Part shown: in pieces, positions 8,714 to 18,282 of the stretch
Layout of the letters: each line of letters begins with the position of its first letter
Numbering within the stretch: position 1 is the first letter of the stretch
Assembly: GCF_019583405.1 (NCBI RefSeq)
Contig: NZ_SZUU01000002.1
Coordinates: 1-64,000, forward strand
DNA: 64,000 nt
DNA from: Bacteroides fragilis
GTDB taxonomy: Bacteria; Bacteroidota; Bacteroidia; Bacteroidales; Bacteroidaceae
Direction of reading: 5' to 3'
Translations under genes and position numbers: made by a program
The notes under the pieces: model-generated
Seen by the model: only the letters and a program-made list of their open reading frames with translations
The model's database searches: none
What the model was told of the DNA's origin: nothing

Positions 8714-10496
8714 TCGTCAGCCATTTTTTTAGTTTATCAGTCAATATCTCTATTTTCCAATCTCTGGAAGTGGAAAGTGCATATTTCCACAACCGGAAAT
8801 CAGTTCTGAAATCCACAGCCTTTTCCTTTTCCAGCCAATAAATACAGACTTGGATATGGGCAGGTATACGTGAAAGAACCAGTTGCTCGCAGTTATGCCT
8901 GAACTCTTCATCCCGTATCCAACGCTCACCCGCGGTCCATACCACTGAAATCCGGAAAGGAGAACTGTCTGCTCTCTTCTCCAAGCGTGATTTCAATAGA
9001 GGATGTTCCACTACAAATATTTCAGCTTCATACCTTTCAAGATGGAGCAGACAATCTATATATTTCTCTAATCCGGAACGATTTTCCGGAGAAAATTTTT
9101 GCAAATTGAACGCACGGTTCCTATCCCGCCCCCATTCGGGAAGAAAACTCAAAAAATTAATCCGCCGTTTTCGCCGTTCTTCGTCTGTTTCATATTTCCT
9201 CAGAAAAGTAGGATTACTGTCTTCTCCATACAAACGATCGAGAATATCCATCCATGCCTCTTTTTTATCATTCAGATCGGTCTCATCAGGCCGCATCCAA
9301 AAGGGAAGGGATTCTAATTCATTCAGAACAGAAATAAACTGTCCGTCAAAAAGAGCAAGATACTCTTTGAAACTTCCTTGCTCAACAGCACCATAAATTT
9401 CCGGAAGATCCTGACGAACTGAACAATGCGTGAAGATATTCCTGTAGGTTCCTTCGGGGCTGTCGTCCAATATAGCCTTGTACATAGTCTGGTTTTGTGT
9501 TCCATAGGTAGCCGCACGCATAGAAGCAATCACCCTCTGCACCACTTCCGGTTGCACCGTTGCACATTTTCCATTCTTTTTTAATACAACTCCTTCTTCT
9601 GCTCCACTAAAAGGAGACACCGAATAAGCCTGTAAAGGACTTTTTCTATGAATGAATTCTTTCAACATCCGTCCATCCTCCATAAAGTAAAGGGAAGTAA
9701 CCCGATGTATCCCGGGCATTGCTTTTATCCGTTGATAGAGGTCAAGGATATCATACACTATTCTTCCGGTACACATGGAAGACTCGTCAATCACCATTCG
9801 TCGTTGTACGGGACCTTCCAGAATTTCATCAATAGTCATGCCTTTGTCCAATAATTCGTCTACCCGGCAGAAACGCACACCTCCACCAAAAAATTCACGG
9901 ACTTCAAAATACAAACGTGCCATCATATAACTGGCATCTTCCGTTTCGTCTATCTCAATTTCGGCATAGAGTTGCAAAGGTTCATAAGTGAGGAAGCTCA
10001 CTTCGCCTACATTTTCACAGAGATTGCGATGGGCATGAAACAACCTGTATACTTCCTTCATTATTTCATGCTTCCGTTCCACATGTACTTCAGGACCTAC
10101 ATCCAATACAAAGTCATAAATGCCGGATTCGTGATGAACCACCACTTGTACATCCGACAATCCCTCAATCCCTGCAATGAATAATTTCCGGTAATCGGTA
10201 ACCGTAACAGGATTTACCGGAAAGACTTCAGAAGGAGGGAAAAGAGCATGCTCTCCGGGAGAAAAACATTGCCCTTCGGCTGTCAGATAATCCTGTAGGT
10301 CAAAACCCAAACGATAATCTGTCTCCAACAAAGCATAATTCAGTACATCCAGCACCGTTACTCCAGGATCGTGTTCGTTATAATCCGTCCACAACTCTCC
10401 TGCCAACTCCTGAACTTTTGCCAGCGCTTTCTCCTGGAGTTGCGTATAAAGATCCTGTCCCTCCCTTTTCCGTTGTATGGTAACGTGCTCTTCCAT
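8700..10496 (-). CDS. Baseplate protein, Pvc12/gp6-J-like family
   Basis: A 598-residue protein whose N-terminal block WTDYNEHDPGVTVLDVL (about residues 37-53) is the signature of the second baseplate-J-like component of eCIS and related contractile tails (W-xDxNxxDPG-xxLLE pattern). These form the wedge around the spike hub. The remainder is a mix of strands and helices without recognisable catalytic motifs. Its start is immediately adjacent to the stop of the fibre-like gene and its 3' end overlaps the tape-measure start by 14 bp, indicating translational coupling. I rate the baseplate assignment as good and the exact position in the wedge as inference. Confidence 0.8.
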   Translation of the reverse strand: MEEHVTIQRKREGQDLYTQLQEKALAKVQELAGELWTDYNEHDPGVTVLDVLNYALLETDYRLGFDLQDYLTAEGQCFSPGEHALFPPSEVFPVNPVTVTDYRKLFIAGIEGLSDVQVVVHHESGIYDFVLDVGPEVHVERKHEIMKEVYRLFHAHRNLCENVGEVSFLTYEPLQLYAEIEIDETEDASYMMARLYFEVREFFGGGVRFCRVDELLDKGMTIDEILEGPVQRRMVIDESSMCTGRIVYDILDLYQRIKAMPGIHRVTSLYFMEDGRMLKEFIHRKSPLQAYSVSPFSGAEEGVVLKKNGKCATVQPEVVQRVIASMRAATYGTQNQTMYKAILDDSPEGTYRNIFTHCSVRQDLPEIYGAVEQGSFKEYLALFDGQFISVLNELESLPFWMRPDETDLNDKKEAWMDILDRLYGEDSNPTFLRKYETDEERRKRRINFLSFLPEWGRDRNRAFNLQKFSPENRSGLEKYIDCLLHLERYEAEIFVVEHPLLKSRLEKRADSSPFRISVVWTAGERWIRDEEFRHNCEQLVLSRIPAHIQVCIYWLEKEKAVDFRTDFRLWKYALSTSRDWKIEILTDKLKKWLTNDFN

Positions 10497-11219
10497 TTAC
10501 TCTTTTGTTACAAAATCCATATCAAGCATTGAACTGACACGATAGTGAAGCCAGACATCTTCTCCGTAGTTGGAACTCGTCCGAACCTGCAACCCACATA
10601 TCCTTCCTTCTCCTCGTCGCCACCGAAATTGTATTTTGTTGAAACGAGTCCCAAACCAGGAACGACGATTCCAAATACGAGGATGCTGTCCGAAGCAATT
10701 CATCGCAGTTACATCCGCTATAGCATATTTACCTTTCCATTTTAGTCCGCAAGCTGCCACAATATGGTAAGCCAGACAACCATATTCCATTCCACCCATA
10801 TCATGCCATAATCCGTTAGCTGGTACTTTTCCCTGCATATAGCCTCCCACAAAACTATCCGCTTGAATCGAACCATTCACCTGCAACCTCACCTTGCCGT
10901 TATCTCCCATCCTAATTGTTCCGTCGGCACACAAAGTCAGCAAGGCCTTTTCATCCTCTCCCCGATGAATATGCAATTCCTCCTCTTTACCAAGAGATAT
11001 GGTCCAAGCCGGAGCCCCATCCAATATATTCCGGCGTATCTCCATAACAGCTCCCTCATCGTTCAGTGGTGAAAGGAGCATCCCCCTCTCTGCCGATTTA
11101 TTGAATCCATCATCCACAACGTTCAGCATAGAATCAATCAGATCAACAAATTGTGTATGATCCGGTTTCTTACCTTTACCGAAATACTCTTTCAAAGTCT
11201 TACGATTCGTTTTTGCCAT
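10497..11219 (-). CDS. Fibre-like or baseplate-associated protein, unassigned
   Basis: A 240-residue protein lying between the two large baseplate genes, the usual place for a small attachment or fibre component. Residues 1-60 form a charged N-terminal segment (KTLKEYFGKGKKPDHTQFVDLIDSM). A central stretch with short repeated strands follows (ADGTIRMGDNGKVRLQVNGSIQADSF), which looks like tail-fibre beta-repeat or neck sequence. The C-terminal 110 residues (from GLWHDMGGMEYG onward) are rich in Trp, Arg and Gly (WNRRSWFGTRFNKIQFRWRRGEG) and could be a globular tip. I cannot place it in a named family. It may be the receptor-binding element, but that rests on position and composition only. Confidence 0.6.
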   Translation of the reverse strand: MAKTNRKTLKEYFGKGKKPDHTQFVDLIDSMLNVVDDGFNKSAERGMLLSPLNDEGAVMEIRRNILDGAPAWTISLGKEEELHIHRGEDEKALLTLCADGTIRMGDNGKVRLQVNGSIQADSFVGGYMQGKVPANGLWHDMGGMEYGCLAYHIVAACGLKWKGKYAIADVTAMNCFGQHPRIWNRRSWFGTRFNKIQFRWRRGEGRICGLQVRTSSNYGEDVWLHYRVSSMLDMDFVTKE

Positions 11220-11224
11220 ATTCG

Positions 11225-14200
11225 CTATTGTATTACAAAGGTATTTTCTACTTCTAAATCTCCGAACTCAATATCCCGACGCCATTCACCAGCCTCCACC
11301 AACTTCACGTATTGCCGTACAGCCGGCACCAATATCCCCCAAGGCACAGAAGGAGCAATCATCTGATTCTCATCCTGCTCACCCGTATATTCTTTCAATC
11401 CGAACTTCTCATCTTCACCAATGACCTGCAAAAGTTTTATGCCGTGCAACGCCTCTACAGCCGGATTTTCTTTGATACAACTTATCAGATCGCGTATGGA
11501 GAAACAGTACCCTAAAACAGGCTCTTTCCGCTCTTCGTTCCATGGAGCAATGCATCTGCACAGATTCCGGTTAATGTCCGAAATAGCCTCTCCGGCTTGC
11601 TGCCCTTCCTTCAGGCTGACCCCACAAAAAACAGTCACCTCTTCATAAACCGGGTTAATCGCATCAATCTCGGCAAATGGCGATGTATAAGGACGTAAAA
11701 AGCTCTCTATCCTGCAAAGTAACTGATCGGTGCACAAGGGCCAGTCTTTACTGATACGATTGCGTATGGCGACCAGCGTAACCAAAGTTGCACGATTCAG
11801 GGATTTCGCATCAATTCCCCGTAAGCACTTCACTTTTGCCAACCCAGGGAATTCCTGCAATACCAACTGTTCATATTCACAAGGTAAAAGAGGACGCTGA
11901 CGATGTGCAATCCGTTCGCTCAAACGTGCTTTCATCTCTGTTTCCGATTCCTCAGAAGCAGTCGTATCAAGTAATCCGACTCTTTGGTAAGAGAGTAAAC
12001 CCGGGACTGACCTCTCTGTTTCTTCTTCCGCCGTCCATGCCACCTCGGCTACATTCAAACTCACACTCCGCAACACCGAACAGTTACATACATTAGAGTG
12101 TATACCCGCACAAATCCAGAAAACTTCCTCCGTATCTGTCACCTCCGGAGAAATACTAAAAGGAAACTGAATGATGACTGCACCACTATGCATCAATCCC
12201 CCGGTATCATCCCGTAATACATATACAGGATCCACTTTCACCCAACGATAAGAATCCCTGTAGTACCAGTCTACAGATGGTAAATACTCGTGGTCAATCT
12301 CACGCTGCAACAATTCCATCCCGACATATAACCGGATTATATTCTCACCTATCGCATCTGCTATGCCTATCAGGATATTGCCTTCATCTTCCGGTCCGTC
12401 CACCAAAGTGATCGGATGGGTCATATCGGGGGTAGTATCTACAGTTCCGGACAACGGACGGATATATGAAAATCTGATTCCCGAATGACATCCGACTGCA
12501 AATTGCACCTCTTCTTCCGCTGTATAATTCAGTGATACGTTATCCATTTGCAAAGACAGCGGAGGTTCCGGTAAAGGACGTTTCTTACGGCGGTGACTGT
12601 TTTCCATCATCACTTCAGCAAAAAGCCGACGATATTCATGCATCCCGAATCCCATATCCGGAGCACTCAATACCAACCGATAGAAACCGGAACGCACCTC
12701 TCCGAGACGGAAACGGGCGATGTCGTCCAATGGAGGCAAAACCACCTCGGGAACTTCAAACACGATCCTCGTTTCTTCCTTCACCACATCCGCAGCTACA
12801 GGAACAGACGCTGATGAGGTACAGAACAGATAATGTTCTTCTATCCCGAATGTCCGCTTCCACTCCCGGTTATGCAGATACTCTGTTCGGGCCCGAAACG
12901 AACGATTATTCAATCCTTTATTATATTCCCGATAATGCTCCTCCAATCCTCCATTGCCCACCGGAAGATGTAGCCAGCGGAAATGCAGTTCTACATGCGT
13001 TACCGGTTTTAATGCCATTTCATAACAACCAAACGCCATCCATGCTCCTTTGTCCCCCTGTATACCAAAAGGCGAAAAAGGCTGACGGGCATCGACCTGA
13101 CCCAGTTCGTTATACAAACTGAACTCTCTGAATCCGTTCACCTTCACATGTACCCTCACTGAACGCACTTCAAGCCTACGTGCCCACGAGTAAGGGAACA
13201 ACCATGCCTCGGTATTCATCAGCAAGCTCAACGCCGGAGCACCTTCTCCTTTGTCCGGACATACGGGAGGGAAACTTTCATCCAAACGGAATGTTAACCG
13301 CAATCCGATTCCTTCCTGCCAGCGAAGCTGGAAACGATCTACTTCCCGATCTCCCTCCGAGGTACTCACTTTGAGTAAAAAAGAATCATTAAGAATCTTA
13401 AAGACAGCTTCATCTGGATTAATTTCCTGAGCTTTAGCCACTCCATCCACCATTCCAGCCCATCGTTGCTGAGACTCCCGGTTCAGTTCGAACCATACGG
13501 AAACCTCCCGTTCGCCCTCACTCAATAGTAACAGCATTGAATGGATACGAAATCCGATAGGTTCCGGACGAGATGTCCGATCCTTCAGAGTAGACTGAAG
13601 GACCGAAGTCACATAGCCTAATGCTGCTTCCGGATAGCGGTCTGACTTTTTCTCTAACCGGATTATATTAACCGCAGCTACTTTCATTCCCGTCACACAG
13701 ACATCGGATAGCAGCTTATAGCCTGCTACTTTTTCATCCTTTGCTGCTTTGAAATACATATTACGCTGAAGTAGAACAGAAGTCACAGCAGGTGATTTTT
13801 CGAAAGAAAGCCAAGTGGAACAAGGTTTTCTTTTCTGAGGAATTCCTTTCAGAATCTCTTTCTGATAGAAGTCTTGCAATCGTTCCCAACGCAGATTGAA
13901 CGATGAAACGATTCCGGCATAATTGTGCAGAAAGGCAACCAGTAAAGCAAGTGAAGGGTCCATCTTTCCGGAAGCACAAATTTCCGTCAAATACATTTCC
14001 CTCCTGGATTGCAACCAGCGTACGACACCTTGCAACAACAAATGGAAACGACGCCGTACACTTTCATCTTCCGGCTGCTCTTCTGCAACAACCTGTACAG
14101 GACGGATGTGAAGGTCTATTTGTCCGCTTATATCTTTCAGCAATCCCAAAGAAGGCCCTTCCAGACAAGCGTACTCCAACCTCTTTCTCCATTCCCGCAA

Positions 14201-14425
14201 AACATGATAGATTTGTCCCGCATCATCAAAGTCATGAAAACGAACCATATCAAGCCATACCATTAATGGCTGCCAATGGTAATAAGAAGAAAACTTCGAA
14301 CCGCATAAGACATGAGCAAGAAGTACCGGAAAACGTTCTTCCAGTACCGGCAAAACAACCGAAGATTCAAAGCGCTCCAGGCGTTTTCCCCTACTCAATC
14401 CGTCTGTGTCAGAAATGTTCGTCAT
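11225..14425 (-). CDS. Large baseplate J-like protein (Pvc11-like)
   Basis: A 1066-residue baseplate wedge component. The region around residues 870-910 has the J-like pattern HRQRPLLPCEYEQLVLQEFP followed by LAKVKCL, as in baseplate J/gp47 proteins (R-x-x-x-DYE-x-L-x-x-x-FP-x-V-x-K). The long N-terminal part resembles the extended eCIS version, with repeated beta-rich segments. I choose the ATG at 14425 (MTNISDTDG); the longer start at 14458 would add a hydrophobic MPAVIWFILII stretch and overlap gp25 by 50 bp instead of 17 bp. It is the largest gene of the operon. Confidence 0.8.
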   Translation of the reverse strand: MTNISDTDGLSRGKRLERFESSVVLPVLEERFPVLLAHVLCGSKFSSYYHWQPLMVWLDMVRFHDFDDAGQIYHVLREWRKRLEYACLEGPSLGLLKDISGQIDLHIRPVQVVAEEQPEDESVRRRFHLLLQGVVRWLQSRREMYLTEICASGKMDPSLALLVAFLHNYAGIVSSFNLRWERLQDFYQKEILKGIPQKRKPCSTWLSFEKSPAVTSVLLQRNMYFKAAKDEKVAGYKLLSDVCVTGMKVAAVNIIRLEKKSDRYPEAALGYVTSVLQSTLKDRTSRPEPIGFRIHSMLLLLSEGEREVSVWFELNRESQQRWAGMVDGVAKAQEINPDEAVFKILNDSFLLKVSTSEGDREVDRFQLRWQEGIGLRLTFRLDESFPPVCPDKGEGAPALSLLMNTEAWLFPYSWARRLEVRSVRVHVKVNGFREFSLYNELGQVDARQPFSPFGIQGDKGAWMAFGCYEMALKPVTHVELHFRWLHLPVGNGGLEEHYREYNKGLNNRSFRARTEYLHNREWKRTFGIEEHYLFCTSSASVPVAADVVKEETRIVFEVPEVVLPPLDDIARFRLGEVRSGFYRLVLSAPDMGFGMHEYRRLFAEVMMENSHRRKKRPLPEPPLSLQMDNVSLNYTAEEEVQFAVGCHSGIRFSYIRPLSGTVDTTPDMTHPITLVDGPEDEGNILIGIADAIGENIIRLYVGMELLQREIDHEYLPSVDWYYRDSYRWVKVDPVYVLRDDTGGLMHSGAVIIQFPFSISPEVTDTEEVFWICAGIHSNVCNCSVLRSVSLNVAEVAWTAEEETERSVPGLLSYQRVGLLDTTASEESETEMKARLSERIAHRQRPLLPCEYEQLVLQEFPGLAKVKCLRGIDAKSLNRATLVTLVAIRNRISKDWPLCTDQLLCRIESFLRPYTSPFAEIDAINPVYEEVTVFCGVSLKEGQQAGEAISDINRNLCRCIAPWNEERKEPVLGYCFSIRDLISCIKENPAVEALHGIKLLQVIGEDEKFGLKEYTGEQDENQMIAPSVPWGILVPAVRQYVKLVEAGEWRRDIEFGDLEVENTFVIQ

Positions 14426-14819
14426 AATAATAAGGATAAACCAAATTACCGCGGGCATTTGTCAGGCGTATGGTGTATTCCAGTAAAATACTCATTTTGC
14501 CCAACCGTTCTTCACTTACGTCAAACTCCACGTCGGTCAACGTAATGCGCCTTTCGAAATGAAGTATCGCGTTTTCAATAGCTGCCCGTAGTTGAGTACG
14601 TGCAGTCAGATCCATATTGTGATAGACCATATTGTGTACCTCCGAACCGAACTCAGGGCGCATCACCCTCTCCCCCAAGCGTGTGGATAAGATAATGCGC
14701 AAGCTCTGTCGGATATCTTCTTCATCCGACACCATCGCTGTCGGAGACACACCCGGATGGAAAACCGGTGGGAAAGCCCACCCTTTCCCCAGAAAAGAAC
14801 GGTCCTTATCCGTATCCAT
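14409..14819 (-). CDS. gp25-like baseplate wedge protein (GPW/gp25 family)
   Basis: A 136-residue protein of the gp25/W family found in every contractile tail. The conserved Asp-Glu and Arg-Pro-Glu-Phe-Gly elements are present: SDEEDIRQSLRIILST, then RLGERVMRPEFGSEVHNMVY with the EFG core. The family's function is to join the wedge to the sheath at the baseplate. The start MDTDKDRSF at 14819 is preferred. A longer reading frame upstream overlaps PAAR and is Cys-rich, so not credible. It starts 5 bp after PAAR and overlaps the next gene by 17 bp. Confidence 0.9.
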   Translation of the reverse strand: MDTDKDRSFLGKGWAFPPVFHPGVSPTAMVSDEEDIRQSLRIILSTRLGERVMRPEFGSEVHNMVYHNMDLTARTQLRAAIENAILHFERRITLTDVEFDVSEERLGKMSILLEYTIRLTNARGNLVYPYYYDEHF

Positions 14820-14824
14820 AAAAG

Positions 14825-15127
14825 CTATCCTCCTATTTGAACAGTCGGGCAACCGGCAATAATCGAACCGCCATGGGCAGTCGTATCCCCCATACGGGCA
14901 GCAGGTTTTCCACATATCATTACAGTGGCCGATCCTTTGATTATCGAATCAGGAGGCCCTACACACACGCAATTATCGCCCATCACGGCAGCAGGCAACT
15001 TACCTATCAGTACGGTAGGGGCACCGGGCCCAATAATCGGTCCGCCCACATGCGGGATAGGTGACGGCCATGCAGGAGTCTGCATGGGACAAGAGTGCAT
15101 ATCAGTTAATCTGGCAGCTGGAGGCAT
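14825..15127 (-). CDS. PAAR-domain spike tip protein
   Basis: A 100-residue PAAR protein that sharpens the tip of the VgrG-like spike and can carry effectors. It shows the repeated beta-hairpin pattern with PPAARLTDMHSCP at the start, and GKPAARMGDTTAHGGSIIAG followed by CPTVQIGG at the end. It has histidine and cysteine positions consistent with metal binding at the apex. There is no C-terminal extension, so it is a plain tip without fused toxin. It sits 26 bp downstream of the spike gene, consistent with coordinated assembly. Confidence 0.95.
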   Translation of the reverse strand: MPPAARLTDMHSCPMQTPAWPSPIPHVGGPIIGPGAPTVLIGKLPAAVMGDNCVCVGPPDSIIKGSATVMICGKPAARMGDTTAHGGSIIAGCPTVQIGG

Positions 15128-15153
15128 AATTTTCTATTTTTAGTATAAAACAA

Positions 15154-16950
15154 TCAATTAATCATCACCATGGCACCTTTGACAGTGGTCTGTCCGGAAG
15201 CTGAAAGTTCAACAGAAGCAGAACCGGTAGCCTTCAGGGAGACCTGTGCTTTAGCAGTCACATTCATCCCTTCAATCGATGCATCCTGTGTAGCTTTGAC
15301 AGCAACTTTCCCCTTTGCATCCAATTGTATATTCCCTTTTGCCGACAGAACAATATCTTTTGCGGAAGTCAGTTTAATACCTTTATCGTCCATCACACAT
15401 TCATTCCCGTTCTGGTCCTTCACTCTAATTCCTTTGGCGTCATCGCTTATCACAATCGAGTTCTTGCAAGGTGTGCTGATGGTTATCACTTTTTTCTCAT
15501 CATCCAGTTCCACCGTCAGTTTCTCAGGAGTGATGATAGCCCGCTTATAATTATTTTCATCCGCTTCGTACGGAGGCGCCTGCTTGCTGCTATACATACA
15601 ACCCAATATGACAGCCTGATTCGGATCGTTATTAATAAAACCCAGTACTACTTCATCGCCAACCGAAGGTATAAAATAACTTCCCATCCCATTGGAAGCC
15701 GCAAATTGAGACAACCGTGCCCATACGGTATCCCGAGAGGAATTCAATAACGGCACTTCCACCTGGATACGATAGTTTGAATCCGGATCATCAGTCAGTT
15801 TTGAAACCTTACCGATGTGCAGTCCTTCAATACCGGGAATCCACCCCGATGCCGGAGGAGCCACCACATCCGTACGTTGGGTGATGTTCACGGGCGAAAT
15901 ACCCATCTCCACTTTCGTTATCCACGCCCCCTCCTGTACTCTGTGTGTCACCGATCCCACAAATACCTTCCCATTGAACCGCGCTCCCATACCGGTCAGT
16001 TCGATGATACATCCCGGTGTAACAGAAGCATTTCCCTGAAAAGAGAACGTCCCCCTGAAGCGTGACAATCCCGCCTTCAGCAGTGTGGCGTCCACCCAGT
16101 TTTGCAGTACATCCCTCGCTGATAGCGCATCTGTCTGTAAAGTCACTCTATCCGTACCGGCAACAGAAAGAATATCTGCTGTCGAGAGATTTCCCTGCTT
16201 ATTTAAAGAAGGAGCTGACGCATTGACAATAACTGCTTTCTGAGTAATCGGATCCCATCCCACGCCTTCTACTTTTGAAAACTGGTCTTCGACATACAGC
16301 TCACCGTCAAATGAAAGCAAGTCCGTGTCATACTCCACTTTCAGAGCCGGAGCCTCCGACACTTTAGGTTTACCCACGGTTACTTTATTTCCTTCTGTTG
16401 TCACAATCATGCCACAAGCATCGGCCCGTGACAGGGCAAAATCCCAATCAGTACAATAATATTGTACCAGTTGTGTATGTTCCACATCCGTACCATCCAC
16501 GTCGACCGACAACCCGCAATCAGAAAGAACCGTTATAATGGCATCACTGTCTTTCTTTTTCTCAAATACCCGATTTTTACGGGCTACGGTAGCTTTTACC
16601 GCTCCGTTCTTACACTCTACAATCAATAATGCGGCAACCTCCGCTTTTCGTGGAATATAGATTCTTTGAGCCACGACTATACCCTCAAAAACCGGTTTGT
16701 CCGTGCATTCATATCCTAACTCAATCTTTATCTTCCTACCGGGTTTGAAGTCGTCCGACTCACTTTCCGGAATATTCGCTTTTGGCATATCCCCGGCATA
16801 AATCTTCAGTACAGCACTTCCTATCCGATTTACTTCACGACATACTTCTATATTTTTAAACTGATATTTATCACTTATTTTAATCCCGTTACTATAAACG
16901 GTATAGGTGACCAGTTTTCCGGCATTTTCACCTGGTGAATTATCATTCAT
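15154..16950 (-). CDS. VgrG/gp5-gp27-like spike protein
   Basis: A 598-residue trimeric spike-hub protein. The N-terminal 350 residues form the gp27-like hub (KNIEVCREVNRIGSAVL and the later ARDVLQNWVDATLLKAGL region). It is followed by an OB-fold segment, about residues 375-455, with IGKVSKLTDDPDSNYRIQV, then GSYFIPSVGDEVVLGFINND and AVILGCMYS, all typical of phage baseplate V/VgrG. The last 130 residues are a beta-helix needle with repeated alternating residues (VLSAKGNIQLDAKGKVAVKA and later VSLKATGSASVELSASG), ending in MVMIN. No extra effector domain is fused. It lies 10 bp downstream of the LysM gene. Confidence 0.92.
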   Translation of the reverse strand: MNDNSPGENAGKLVTYTVYSNGIKISDKYQFKNIEVCREVNRIGSAVLKIYAGDMPKANIPESESDDFKPGRKIKIELGYECTDKPVFEGIVVAQRIYIPRKAEVAALLIVECKNGAVKATVARKNRVFEKKKDSDAIITVLSDCGLSVDVDGTDVEHTQLVQYYCTDWDFALSRADACGMIVTTEGNKVTVGKPKVSEAPALKVEYDTDLLSFDGELYVEDQFSKVEGVGWDPITQKAVIVNASAPSLNKQGNLSTADILSVAGTDRVTLQTDALSARDVLQNWVDATLLKAGLSRFRGTFSFQGNASVTPGCIIELTGMGARFNGKVFVGSVTHRVQEGAWITKVEMGISPVNITQRTDVVAPPASGWIPGIEGLHIGKVSKLTDDPDSNYRIQVEVPLLNSSRDTVWARLSQFAASNGMGSYFIPSVGDEVVLGFINNDPNQAVILGCMYSSKQAPPYEADENNYKRAIITPEKLTVELDDEKKVITISTPCKNSIVISDDAKGIRVKDQNGNECVMDDKGIKLTSAKDIVLSAKGNIQLDAKGKVAVKATQDASIEGMNVTAKAQVSLKATGSASVELSASGQTTVKGAMVMIN

Positions 16951-16960
16951 GGCTTCTTAT

Positions 16961-17635
16961 TTACTCGTTAGTTAATGGTGGAAAAAACAACTGTGTTCCC
17001 GGTTCAATGTGCCTGAAACCCGTAAGCCCATTGATGCGCGCCACCTCCGCACAATAGGCTGTATTATCATAAATCTTCCGACAAAGGGCCGGAAGTGTAT
17101 CTCCGTCTTTTACAGTAACCACATGTGAGAGATCCGGAGAACTCTTCGACATCAGCAACCGGAAGGTTTTCACGTCCATGTAATTTATCAACTTGAGCTT
17201 CACGGTTGCACGCAGCGGAGCGCCATTCGGATCGAACATGGTATATTTGATATCCATCTGTTGCAGCCGTCCCTGAAAGTTAAGTTCTCCCCAAATCACC
17301 TTAACAAACCCCGGTTGATGGACAGTCCCTATATATTGATAAACGGTTTCGCTCAAATCATTAATCAGAGATTTCAGACTTTTCCCAAATTTGTCATCTC
17401 CGGGCTTAGTCAGTACTCCTGTAGCATCAAGCACAAATTCAAGTTCCAGTCCCTCTTGATTGTAGCTCCTGAAAACAGGTCCTCCAACCCAGTTTTCAAC
17501 GCAATACTTTATTTCTTTTTTAGATTCATAATCCTTCGGGTTAATCATCAACCTAAAACGATGGCCACTCAAAGTATTGAACGTTCCGTCCTTATACCCT
17601 ATAATTTCAAGTTTTTTAAGCCATCCGATATCCAT
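16961..17635 (-). CDS. LysM-domain inner tube/hub protein (Pvc7-like)
   Basis: A 224-residue protein with a C-terminal LysM-like module, VTVKDGDTLPALCRKIYDN then IEPGTQLFFPPL. The N-terminal domain, with RFRLMINPKDYESKKEIKY and DPNGAPLRATVKLKL, resembles the tail-hub protein next to VgrG in eCIS and phage tails (gp53/Pvc7 type). Its role in the family is to connect tube to spike. It starts just 1 bp after the DUF5908 stop and runs into the spike gene, so it belongs to the same translational unit. Confidence 0.88.
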   Translation of the reverse strand: MDIGWLKKLEIIGYKDGTFNTLSGHRFRLMINPKDYESKKEIKYCVENWVGGPVFRSYNQEGLELEFVLDATGVLTKPGDDKFGKSLKSLINDLSETVYQYIGTVHQPGFVKVIWGELNFQGRLQQMDIKYTMFDPNGAPLRATVKLKLINYMDVKTFRLLMSKSSPDLSHVVTVKDGDTLPALCRKIYDNTAYCAEVARINGLTGFRHIEPGTQLFFPPLTNE

Positions 17636-17636
17636 T

Positions 17637-17807
17637 TCACCTGTCCTTTCTGATTTTTCCCGTTCTTACACTCCGGTTCTCCTGTCTCAAATCTTCAATT
17701 ATTTCCCGCTTCATCTTTTCCATCCACTCTTCCGGGAAAGTCTCCTGTGGAGTCTTTTTAGACTCCACAGTGGTCCTTACAATTACTTCCTTAATAATGA
17801 TAGGCAT
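17637..17807 (-). CDS. DUF5908 small protein
   Basis: A 56-residue protein beginning MPIIIKEVIVRTTVE and continuing with an amphipathic helix EEWMEKMKREIIEDLRQE and a basic C-terminus. This matches the DUF5908 family, found as a small ORF next to tube genes in Bacteroidetes contractile injection loci; its function is not known to me. The ATG at 17807 is one base from the TGA of tube 2, so this start is clearly better than the one four codons upstream, which would overlap that gene by 11 bp. Confidence 0.75.
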   Translation of the reverse strand: MPIIIKEVIVRTTVESKKTPQETFPEEWMEKMKREIIEDLRQENRSVRTGKIRKDR

Positions 17808-17808
17808 A

Positions 17809-18270
17809 TCACAACACACGATTTACAGAATAATACGCAAACTCAATCGTCTCAATCGCTACATCATTTTTCTTTGAATCGAATGCACCAACTTCCCATT
17901 TCACCGGATAGGCATCCGTAATCAGCCACCCGCATGTAGGTTCACCGAAAGCTCCCAACAGAGTCACCATAATCTCACTGGTCAATACCGGAGTGGTATA
18001 CTCCATTTGCATCGTCGCCGTTGTCCACATCGACAAAGCACTCAGTCCCAATCGCTTCATGGGTCTTTTACATACCAGGTTTCCATGTTTCGGGTATCCC
18101 GGCAGTCTCACTTTCGGTCCTCCTCCCTCTTCTATTTCTATGGTTTCCAGCTCCATGGTCAGTCCGGACACTTCAAGAAAGGCCATATCCGGAATGGGAA
18201 AAGGAGCCAAAAACTGTACATTGAAGTAAAAAGCAGTAGGAGGCGGTATGATATGATCCAATTCGAACAT
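17809..18270 (-). CDS. Tail tube protein, second copy (gp19-like)
   Basis: A 153-residue tube protein of the T4 gp19 type. Key elements are FNVQFLAPFPIPDMAFLEVSG at the N-terminus (the strand pattern of the inner tube ring), then MELETIEIEEGGGPKVRL, KHGNLVCKRPMKRLGLSALS and the C-terminal ETIEFAYYSVNRVL. It is clearly paralogous to the tube protein just upstream but diverged. In two-tube eCIS, one paralogue usually builds the shaft and the other a cap or the ring against the hub; which does which cannot be told here. It is 12 bp downstream of tube 1. Confidence 0.9.
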   Translation of the reverse strand: MFELDHIIPPPTAFYFNVQFLAPFPIPDMAFLEVSGLTMELETIEIEEGGGPKVRLPGYPKHGNLVCKRPMKRLGLSALSMWTTATMQMEYTTPVLTSEIMVTLLGAFGEPTCGWLITDAYPVKWEVGAFDSKKNDVAIETIEFAYYSVNRVL

Positions 18271-18282
18271 TCAACCTATCTT

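Noticed and set aside
12532..13122. A 196-residue frame on the plus strand within the large baseplate gene
   Set aside because: Composition (Pro, His, Ser, Thr-rich) and its location inside a conserved J-like gene show it is antisense shadow, as for other plus-strand frames in 2068-21711.
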